From Climacteris rufus (Eukaryota; Chordata; Aves; Passeriformes; Climacteridae): a stretch of 64,000 nt of DNA. Within the stretch, counting starts at the first letter, position 1. Every line of letters begins with the position of its first letter. Of this stretch, positions 50,501 to 61,500 are shown piece by piece. The stretch lies in contig VZRZ01007230.1 of assembly GCA_013398175.1 (NCBI GenBank), positions 535,250 to 599,249 on the forward strand, read 5' to 3'. The notes below the pieces were generated by a model that did no database searches, had not been told where the DNA came from, and worked only from the letters and a program-made list of their open reading frames with translations. Position numbers and translations under genes: made by a program.

Positions 50501-53500
50501 TGTGGTGTGTGGCAGGAGGCTTTTCTGTGACAGGTCTTCCCGCGCCTGATTTACAAATCGATTTCTTTCAAACTGCGGTGTTTCATTTCGGGAAATGAAA
50601 TAAACTGCTTTGACAACAAGTTGGAAAATGCTTTCAGATTTCTACGCGTTATTTTATTTTTTCGGGGGAAGAGGGTGCATGTGAGCTGCTATTTAAAAAA
50701 TGCTTACAGTGATGGCAAATCAGGTGCATGGCAGGCTGGTATGCACAGGACTGCTTCAAATACACTTCTCAGTAAGATTCAAGACAATTAAATTTGCAAG
50801 TTCATTTTGAGAGCAAAAGTCAAGACCTCTGAAAGTCTACATCATTGTTCTATAAAGCAAGATACATGCACCTCATTTCCAACACAACTTGTCACCTACC
50901 TTTAGGGTAGAAAGCAAAAGTCCTAAAATAGCTGAAATTACACCTGTGGGAGGGACTACAGAAAACTGATACTGATCACCTTGTAGACTTCACTAGCAGA
51001 ATCCCTCTCTCTGAGAAAACCTACTTTTTTCTTTTTCTTCCAACCTCAGTCTGTACAAGTTGAACCTGCATAGGCACATAGGATAATTTAGATGCTGTTA
51101 AAAGCGTTTTATATTCCCTAAAAATACAAGTGAGCTACAAAATTTTCTCCATTCAGTGTAGAATACATAACAAACTCAGTATATAAATATATTGCGTGTA
51201 ACCTGGATTTTTTTTAATGAGAATTGTCATTTTCACATTTCCACGTATTTTAAACAGAGATAACCCTGTAGAGGTACATATTATTATGCACTACTCTAGA
51301 ATAGATCTTCACACATCCGAATGTTTTGGGTTTTTTTTTTTCCATTAGAAAGATGTACTGAATCTTCTAGTAAACTGGCTTTTTCTTAGTTCTCTATCTG
51401 TAATCAGTGGTTACATTTCCCTTTTCTAATTACAGTGTAGCCACAGCCCTTCTAAAGCAACAGCCATAGGAAAAATAAATCTACCCTAATAATTTTTTAA
51501 GTGACAACTACCACAGGAGAGTACTTATATTATCGAATACATCGAATCTTCTCTTTGTGCTGGTCTAAAATTCATTAAATATTAACATCACCCGGTGTGA
51601 GAAACATACAAATCACAATGAGGGCATCAAATAACAATCCAGGCATCCAAATAACAGCAGGGAACTTGCTAATATAGTCTGAAAAATGCAAAGAGTAAAG
51701 ATCTTTACAGAATGAAGACAAGAGGCGACAGCAACTGAGCTTCATACTCAATCCCTGCCATAATTCATTCAGTTAAGACAAATACTTCATTAAATCATAC
51801 CTAAGGCAGGGCAGTCAGCAAGCAATATGCACAGATTTGTTACATGATTTTCCTTTTCCCACGGAAAGAAACCATTGTGATCATCACTAAAGCACCTTCA
51901 ACACATTGATTAGGCCTGAAACTTACCTCTGAACATCTGCAGCATGAAACCTGCAGCATTGCCCATGCAGGGAGCTCACTGGGTCCGTGCCTCTTCTGTG
52001 GCAGCAGCAGCAGCATTGGGGTGAGGATTCTGGTCATCTTCCTTGCTTGAAACACCTGCTGAAATGGGACTTTCGGTCTCCCTGCACCATGCCCGCTCCG
52101 CAATTCACTGGCTATTGATGTCCAGTGGAAGAGCCTGCTGAGGACTGGTGCTGCCTCCGAGTCTCCCTGGTTCCCTATCTCCTCTGTCATCGGGGAAGAG
52201 GAGAGATGAGAGAGACACTCATCCTTAACAGCAACCTTTGTTGCTTCCTTGACATTGATAATGGTGATATATCACACAGGAAGATCACTCTCTCATTTAA
52301 ATCTCTCCTGAAGTCAAACCCAGCCCAGGAGGGAAATACACCATCTTAATCCTCCCCCACCTTACTTTCACCCACTCAGTGCTACAGGTATGGGGTTTGT
52401 CTTGGCTTTTTATCTCTCCCTTACCTTCTCTCCCAAGCCTGCCTTATCAGAGACCAGTATCCTTTTTGGTTGTAATGTTGCATTAAGTATGATCCCGAGG
52501 TGGGTTGGGTTTCTTTTTCCTTTCGCATCCTTGTTTGAAGAGGTGCTTCTTTATCCAAGCAACTTTCAAAGCTGTGGTCATTTTTGCAAAACCAGAGGGT
52601 CACACTGAAAATGGTGTCCTGCTATGGGATAGGAACAGAGACTTTGTTGTATGCCAGCAGTTAAAACAGAAGTCATGTCATCAGAGCACTTACCTCTTTT
52701 GTATAAGCATCACCTGGTATCAGTTGTTATTGAAAGGATGCGTTCATTTGTTCTGTTGATTGGTCGGCCTGGGCTCATCCAGCTGGATGGAGCTGGAGCT
52801 GCTCACAATTACCACTTTGTATGTAACTCAGCTCCTTCTCCAGGGATGCTTTCCCAGTGGTCAGCCACAAAAGAATGTCATACATTACCTGGTCACCCAG
52901 CACCCACCTAAAAAGAAAAAACAAAGCTTTATGGTTAACAATAGCAACAGTGAAGAAAACAGTGATCACATTCACATCTCTCTTCATGATTATCTTTTAC
53001 TGGCAGGTCAAAATCACTGGAAGGCCCATTCTTCACAGGCTCAGGAGTACTTCCAGAAGTGGAGGAAAGCACTGACTCATTAGAATTCACATGTATTTTC
53101 TTCTTTTTTGGGAAGTTGCTCTTCTAGGTCTTCAGCATAGGTCATCCTAGGGGTCCCTTACCATGCAGAAAAGTGTGTAATAAACACACTACCTTCCATC
53201 AGCATGGCAAGTGTCCCTGCCTTTATTATTTTTATGTCACTATACATTATTTTAACACAGTTTCTTTGTATTTATGAGACTCTGAGCATAAAGAAGAAAA
53301 CATGACCCAGATATACACTGTATTGAAGGCAATGTAAATTGGCACAACTTGCTGTTTCCAGTTCTGGCTTGCTAAACAACTATGCATTTACAAGGTACTG
53401 AAGGTGGTTTGCATATCAGATCAAGCTTACACATTTCTATTGTTATTAACATCTTGCTGAAGATAAGGAATTCTCCATCCAGTAACTTACACCATCCAAA

Positions 53501-55143
53501 TGAAGGTTGCACACATTTACTGCAGTTGGAGGCGTGGGTCTTATAAGCTTCAACCCTGAAAATTCTTGCACAGAGACCTGTAATTTGGGAAAGTGTTTTA
53601 TTATCTGGTGCTTCAGCACACAGCAATTGAGAAGCTTAGTAGTAACTCATAGGATTGTGATGAAGACATGGCACTTCCCTGCAGGAGAGCAGTCGGGAGC
53701 TTACAGTTGATCCCGCAGTCCTGAGCAGGCTGCAGCCTTTGAAAAGCCTTTGCATGTTCATTCATTTCAGTGCTTAATCCTGTTTTAAAGTTAGGAGTAT
53801 CTACCAGTGCAAGCAAATAGTATTTCTTGCACGGCCACTTCTCCTCTAGGAGATGATGTTAATAAACTTCTAGACTGGCCTGATTATGTCAAAGAGGTGC
53901 TCCTGACAAAGCTCCCCTACTGCAAAATATTCAGAAAACTTAAATGGATGTAAATGAGGTCTGGAGACCACACCAAGAGGTTTTAAAACTGTAAGAGGAT
54001 TAAAAATGACATATGGTCAAAGTCTTTAAATAAAAGGAAAGTACAAGAAAGTATCTAAAAGTTACAGAGAGACTTACTTGAATAAATATTTATAAATTTT
54101 ATCAAACAACCCATCATTTTGACAGTTTTCCATAAACCCCTGGAACATGCAAAGCATTTAATTTATTTGTGGCAAGATAAAGATAATAAGTAACATTTTA
54201 AAAGTTTATTAACATAGAATGTCCTGGCACAGTCATACTTACATACTTCCATTGTTTAAATTATACTTTCTAAGAACTCAAAAAAAAAAAACTTACAAAA
54301 GGGAGCTTCTGATGGCAAAAATATTCAAAATTATCCTCATCATCTGTATTCATAGAAAAGCAAACCAAACAAACAGCATAAACTAAACTGGATACAAATA
54401 CCAGCAGTACCTCAAACTGAAAAATACTTGTATGCAGCAGAAAATATTGCTCCAATATGGAGATAATAGACCATTGTAATAGCCCATATCAAATATGCTA
54501 AAACAAGAACAGAAGAAGTAAATTGTAACAGAAATGCTGAGGTCATCCTAACGATGGGATTCCCTGCAGAAGCTATTCCAGGGGCCACAGGCCAAGCAAA
54601 CAGAGTGAAGTGGCATATGCTGGTACTCCTTTCTGTTACTTCACTGTTGTAAATAGCTTGCCTTCCAGAGATAATAAAAAATATTTTGTGTGAGTTATGT
54701 GGGTTTTTGTTACACTTACCCTTGAACATCTGCTGTGCCTGATAAAGGATAAGAGCTAATGAAATTACATGTAGAGTGGCACACATGAGGTGCTGCTCTG
54801 TGTTCAGTTTGTGAGACAAACCAGACCCTGCATTTTGCCTGCCTGCTCTACTACCTGATGAGTGCAACCAACGAGGAGTACTCGAGAAACATTCTATAAA
54901 ATCGAAGATTGACTGATTGCAGATGAGGACAAACCCTCTCTCCGTACTAGCGGTTCTTTATCCCACCCCTGCCCCTGCAAAAGACAAGATATGCTTATTG
55001 GGACAAAAGATTGTTCCTTCCAGCCAGGATCCTGTGGAAAAGCAGCTGCCCCTACCCAGCAGAGGCTTGCATTTTTGCTAAAAGACAAGCTTCCACAGCA
55101 TGCATCCTGTAAGATCATCGCATCACCTACTAGGAGTGTGAAT
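50501..55143. other. Upstream flank of BMPER, part 1
   Basis: AT-rich sequence with no recognised gene or repeat family. It contains the hypothetical first exon at 54720-54867 and a similar donor context at 51921-51940. I looked for exons of BBS9, the expected neighbour on the upstream side in mammals, and recognised none. Confidence 0.6.
54720..54867 (-). other. Candidate alternative first exon (hypothetical)
   Basis: On the minus strand an ATG at 54867 opens a frame of 49 codons plus one base up to AAGG|GTAAGTG at 54720. Near its end it has a hydrophobic stretch after a second ATG (MCATLHVISLALILY, followed by QAQQMFKG once spliced). The donor leaves one G, exactly the phase needed to complete the first glycine codon of BMPER exon 2. 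The stretch resembles a weak secretion signal, and a CpG island lies just upstream. No transcript evidence is available, and the frame also continues past the donor to 151 codons, so this could be coincidence. Confidence 0.25.
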
Positions 55144-55163
55144 TCGCTTTTTTGGTTGGGGTT

Positions 55164-55182
55164 TTTTTTTTTTTTTTTTTTT
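55164..55182. repeat. Poly-T tract near the upstream CpG island
   Basis: A run of about 19 T immediately before the upstream CpG island, preceded by GGTTGGGG. Confidence 0.85.
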
Positions 55183-55214
55183 GAACGGCAGCTAAACGCT
55201 TAAAAACTCAGAGA

Positions 55215-55450
55215 TGAGGTCTGAGGAACGGAACACACGCGGTCGGCGCCTCCTCTCCTCCACACGGGTGCCCTGGTTGCCACCCGGGGAGCGGGAGGAG
55301 GCTCGGGGCCCTCACTCCAGGCCCTGCGGGCGCGGGGCGGGGCGGCCGCCGCCAGGGGGCGGCCTGGGGAGACGCGGGGCCCGGGAGGGAAGGGCCGGAG
55401 CGAGCGGGCCGGGCCGCGGCTCCCTCAGAGCCAGCTCGGCCCTGGTCTGC
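55215..55450. promoter_or_regulatory. Second CpG island upstream of BMPER
   Basis: A compact GC-rich block with dense CpG and a tandem GC-box-like run (GGGGCGGGGCGGCC near 55334) stands in AT-rich DNA about 5 kb upstream of the presumed BMPER promoter. CpG islands in vertebrates usually mark promoters. The direction of transcription cannot be told from sequence. On the minus strand it precedes, by about 350 bp, an open frame that ends in a splice donor at 54720. It may serve an alternative BMPER first exon, an upstream noncoding RNA, or both. Confidence 0.6.
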
Positions 55451-55564
55451 TCCCGCACGGCCAGGGGCTCTCTCCGTTTGTTCTCTTGTTTTTCTTTTCT
55501 GGCTTTGGCTCTACAGGATGCTCTTGCTGTCCCCGCAATTAGTACAACGTACTTCATCTAGAAA

Positions 55565-58500
55565 CAAAAGGCAGTTCTACAAAGAACTCCTATTTATTGT
55601 CACTTTCCAAAGACTGTTTACTGTTATTTTCCAATTTACTGATTAATTCTTTTTCTTCAGTATGTTGGCTATACAACGTTGCAGCTGGTACAACTGAGAC
55701 ATCCTCCCTACTATTTCTCGCTTTAAGTGAAGCACAATTAAACATTAATACCTGATCTGTCCTACTGATTGACAGTACCAGACATCGAGAAAGCAATGAT
55801 CTGTCCATCATAAGCAGTCTTGTAAAGCTCCATCCATCAGGATATGTTCAAATAATGCACCTGAGCAAACTGGCGTAATCCTGCACTGACCTGTTGAAAT
55901 TTCTGCAAGTTATGTAGTTTCATAATAATTAAAGAAGCAATACTACAAGATTTAATAATTATACTGACCTGCCCACCACTCTTAGTGGCTCAATTAAACC
56001 CTGGATGTTCTGCACCAAGTAGATGAGTACACGCACACACACTACAAAGACAGGGCAAAAATAAGCAAGTATTCTAGCAACAAAGCAGAAATTCATAAAA
56101 AACCCATCTCATTTTGCTACTGGTTTACCCAGGTCAGATTAATCTCAGACCTTCCCCAAAAAGAAAACACAGAGCTACTTGGGCAAGAGAAAAAATGTAC
56201 TTCCAGAAGGCAGTGTAATTCATCTACCTGCCCCTCAGCTATCTAAGGCTCTTTCGGGAGATGAGAGCAACATTTAATGTGCCACAGGTGGGCTTTTGGT
56301 GTCATTACACAAATCTGCAGGGAGTTTCTGCCAAATCCCCGACTTCTCCGACAGTAGCATACCTCCAAATACATCATTTAGAAGCATGAGGTGAACAGAG
56401 ACAGGGAATAGTATTTACTTTGGGAGAGTATCAGTCACATGTCTTGTATATATTAGCAGGTTAAACCCAGGAGAGACAGCTGAATTACTTGTGACCAAAG
56501 AAAACAATTAATCAACATTTTTAAGGCTTCACAGAATTTTAAATATGTATTTACATGTGGTGTATGCTATTTATTTTAGCTATCTTTAAGCCTAGACTCT
56601 GAAGTCTCAAGGTGGTGGCTGGAAGGTCTTCCAACATACAAAACAACTTCTTGTGAGAGACTGGTTAGTAGTAAACTATTTTCAGACAGAACAGAATTTG
56701 TGGCTTAGGGGATTTGGGGTTTTAATTAAGCTAACTTGAAAAACCTCTTTACCACATCACTTAAAATTCTAACTTGTTTTAATATTGTTAAATATTATTT
56801 TAACATTGATCAAATTATCTTTATTATTCTTACGTTTGGAATAAATTGAACTCAGTCTGTTTGGCTGTAGTGTAGCTTGTATCAGTATGGAAGTCAGATA
56901 ATAAATAAGACAGCTATTATGAAACAGAGAAGATTATGGTGCTGAAAGTGTTTTGGAAACTGCTCACCACTCTAATGGACCACATAATTTAGACCTTTTC
57001 CCTGAAAACATTCACACATAAGAGTAGTCCCAGTGAGGGCAATGTGAATAATCCTGTCATGGGCAGAAGGTCGTCTCCTGCAGGCACTTGCTGCAGAAGG
57101 AGCCCAGAGGAAGCCAGAATAACTCCATTCCAAAGCAGGGTGACTACAGCATGAGGGTGTCTTTATGTTCAAGGTTCACTTTGGGGTGGATTACCTAAGA
57201 AACAGGTTTCTTCTTCCATGAAGGCTGCACCTCCTGTGGCCCCCAAGTGTGGGAATTTGGGTCCGTAGTCCTGTAAAAGTGGCAGCAGTGAGTGCTGTGC
57301 AGCCAACCAGCCACACTTCTGGCCTGAGGATATATGATCATGGTCCAGAAGCAACCCAGGACACACCACCCCATTTAGTTATCTCGTATTCAACTGGCAA
57401 CGGACCTAAATTAATCTACAAACTCAGCTAAGTGGCTGTTAGCCTCTAGGGTGTCCCAAGCTTCCACGGGAAGCAGTGGTTTCGTGGAAACTAGACAGAA
57501 AGTAACCCACAAGTCCAACTGGAAACTGTTGGAGCAAAGGTGCGAGACTGCCCCATGCTGGCAGACTGCACCAAGCAAGCTGCATGGCTGGGCTGCCCAC
57601 TGGCATCGCTTGGATGGCTTGCATGGGACACCTGCAAGAGGGAGACCCCAACCTTTCCCTAAGAAATCACCCAGGATGGCATTTCGTAACTTTCACAATT
57701 ACTCTCTTAGATGGCTTTGTTTTTAAATATGTTTGACTTCAAAAATATTCATATGAAGAAAGAAAAATATCAAAAAATAAATTACAGAATTGAGGGTTTC
57801 TCTGTCTCACAGTAGAGCTGCTTTCAATTCTGCTGTGCCAGAAGTAATGAAAACAACTGGACTTCTTAAAAATCATGTCTGTGCATCTCTATTAAAAAAA
57901 AAAACAACCTCATGATCCAAATGATTATTTGACATCTGGGCATTTCACAAAACGACAATCCATGCCATCTATTAGAGAAAGTAATGTGAGCACTAGCCAG
58001 CGCTCTCAATGATTCCACACTTTGCTTTTGGATCCACTCCAACTGAATGAATAGAGAGCACGTTTCCCAAAATGCAGGAACTTTGCTGCTATGAAGCACT
58101 CTGAGGACAACAATCAAGCCTCAGCTTTGTAATGATAGGATTTCAAAAAATGGCCATTTAATTTAGAATAGTCTCTGTGGTTTGTAAAGCTGTTCTTGCA
58201 GAGCACACAGAGGATAAAATGCATGTGCTTTTGTAGGCTTTCAGCTGCTGGCCGAAGTGCAGAGAAGGATTAAGACAAGACAGTTTGAATTTACATGATG
58301 CAAACTAGAAGAATCAGGAAGCAAAGATGGCTCTAAAAACTGTTTTGTCCTAGAAGAGGGACTAATAACTAATTATTTTTTTTACAGCTAGCAGAATCAA
58401 GCCAGATTGCAAAGGTGTGAGCATGGGAGCAGCCAAACAATAGCTTTATTCTCATACAACCAATTTCTTGAAATCTGGAGTCTCATTTTCTGGGTTCCCA

Positions 58501-61500
58501 CACTGAGCCACAGGCCTCAAGTTTAACTGGGGTATCTAAAAAATGAGTGCATTCCAAATTACTGGTTAGTTTTGATAATGTAGGCCTTAGGAAGAGAAAG
58601 GACGGGGACTGAACCAAGCCTAGCAGTGTGGTAGAGTAACCCTACAATATTCCCATGGGCACACAGCAAAGATAAAGAGAGATGAAGAAAACTGTAAGCA
58701 GGGGCAAAAAACTCCAATACCACCTTTTAAGTATTTTCTAAGCACTGGTGCTATAGTTTACAATGGGTGGAAAATACATAAAGGGGAGCCATAATACACC
58801 TCTGACATGAACCAGGTGAAGGCACAGAGCTGGAAGAATCCATGATGAATCTTAAGGGATGCTAGCACAGTCCGTGCTGGAGTTGTGTGCTGGAGCAGGA
58901 CATTTACCCTTGAGAAGTAAAACTGAGCATTCCCATTTCTTCTCTGTTCAAGAGCACAGAGGAGCCTGTGCATATGTGGGGGAAGGGGAAAAAGGGCCAG
59001 TGCACAGCTCTGGGGCTGCACAGGGACATAGTCTGTGCCTTGACTGAACCCAATTTCGGTTTGTCCTAGCTGAGAATAAAACCCACAGTCTGTTCACCAC
59101 AGAACCCACATGACTAACAGTCTAGCCTCGAGCAACCATGAAGCAAGCACAAAAAATTAAGGAGAAGGGTGCTCCTTTTGCTTATACCCTATGGCTGTTT
59201 TGGTTTTTTTTCTAAACAAAAATGTCCCCTGGCCACTTTGGTGAGTAAGTTTACCATTTTGGGAACTGCTCTGCCACACCCGTGGGATGGTGAATCAGGG
59301 AGAATTATACAACTTTGCTATTTGTGGGCGTTTTGATCCACTTACCTCTGCTGGGCTGCTCTCTCTGCTTGCATTCATGCACAACCAGTTTCAAAGGATG
59401 GGTAGCCACGAATGAAAGTCATATGGGGAAGGAATAACTCGTCTTTAAACTTGCTGAATAAAAATTTGCAGTAGTGAGGACAATCACCAGAAAGACACAA
59501 ATGAATTTCAAATCAGAAGTCAACCTGGAAATTATTTGGTAGGGAATCCCTATCCAAAAAGTCACAGTGCATGGGGATTTCCAGAAATGTTATCACAAAG
59601 CTTCCCCCAGCTCTACTACAGCAATCCAAATAAACAAATATATAGGTAAATGCCTGCACTCACTTCCTAGCTCAGTCCCCGAGGAATGGTCATGCCCATT
59701 GGTTTGACATCCAAGAAGACTAATTCAGCTCAACACTTCAGGGTTCAGATTTGTGTGCTGGATATCTCTAAATGACAGAGAAGTGAAAGAGCATTTGTAG
59801 AAGTTGTTTTTCTGGCCAGTGCAATAATCCTGAACAAGTAGGACCAGACTGCATTTTTGTGCCTAATTCATTTTTGTGTGATCAAGTTGTAAAGCTGAAG
59901 GTAGGGAGCTCACCAGGCTTAGCATCTCTCAGCATGCTCTACACTGGAAGCCAAAAATCAGTGGCTAGCCTTGAAAAAGTTGATCTTGGTGAGAAGCAAG
60001 AAAGGTTAAATGCACGAACTCTGTTAGTCATTGGGATTTATTTGCTCAGTTCTAATTTTAACTTTGGTTAGCCCAATAAAAGGTATCACATCACCGTCTG
60101 GGTAGCTGTCGTACAAAAAACAATGCAGCTACCAACTTTCCTCCGTTGGATGACATACTTGGGCAGTAGCTCTTTAAAAGAAAGCTTCAACTTCTTTAGT
60201 GCACATTTGGTTTTCCATTCATTATTTTCCTGATGCTAAAAGCAATGTTATTCATCCCAGAGAAGAATAGATACATTGTATTTCAAAAGTTTAACCAAAA
60301 CACTCATTTTGCTGCAAGTTTTCCTACTTTCAGGATTTTTAAAACACACCTACAAAGGGGCTGCTGGGCAAAACCATCAATTTACTGTCAATGGGATCTG
60401 GTAGGTGAAAAGGCAAAAGGAAAAAGAAATGAATGACAGGAGAGCAAGAGTTGACTGCTACCTACAAAAATGCAGATGACGAGAAGAATTAAAAGCAAAG
60501 GAAAGACTCCTCTCCCCATGATATGAGCTAATAAGTGTTAAACATGGGATTACTTTTTTATAAAAGAAGAGACAAAAATAGGAAAAAGAAATTCTCTGTG
60601 GCAGCTGGCATGGAAGCATTTGGACATGATTCTGCTGGGAATCCAGCTCTTTGGGTCTCCTCTTCCTCCTCCCAGGCTTTCTAAGTAGCAGCCAGAAGGG
60701 ACAAACTCCTACATTTGAAGTACTATTGCCCAGAACAATGGGGGAAATGCTCCCCTCACAAGTCACACTCCTCCTTGCTGCTGTTGGGACTTGCACCCTG
60801 AAACAGGCAGTCCAGTGTCATGAGGAAAGAATCATGTTGTACCACCACAAAATACCCACTTAATGCTGGAACATTCAAATACACTTGGGATTCAAATACA
60901 CTGCCAAGAGAAATTCTCTTTGTTTCTACTGGATCAGAAGCAATCACACCATGTTAACCAAGCTCTGTTCTTACAAGTCCATAGGTCCAGTCACTGCTCA
61001 AGTGGAAGACACTACACATCCAGTCAGAGCTGGAAAAAGCAATTCCTGTTATATATGCAGCAGCTTGACTGTTTTCCAATATTTATGGATCTTGACTTCA
61101 TTATGCCATCAGGGGAAAAAAAAAGTACAATAATTCCCTTTATGTCTCTTGTAATTGAATCCAACCATGATTATAATATATTGTGAGCATCTGAAGGAAC
61201 TATTAATTACTGAATGCTTGCTTCATAATGAATTGGAGTATCATCTGTTATAGACCAACTTTTTCATACATTCTCTAACACTTACAAGATGCTGTAGAAC
61301 TGATCTATCCTTTAAAATGAATAAAGTATTAAAATCAATAGAATAATAAATCTTTTCTTTCCTAAAGAGACTGTAAACTTTGTTATACAGTCTCATCAGA
61401 TTTAGCAAAGTAAGGAGGACTGGTCTAAGCCATCCATGGATCAGAACCCTTTCTGGTTCCTAAGCTTGTCTAAGAATAACACTTATGCTACATTCATTGA

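Noticed and set aside
51840..52190. 116-codon minus-strand open frame with a leucine run (MLLLLPQ) resembling a signal peptide
   Set aside because: In this frame the nearby GTAAGT donor is phase 0 and does not fit BMPER exon 2. Only a short 14-codon frame fits, so it was kept only as part of the shared-donor observation.
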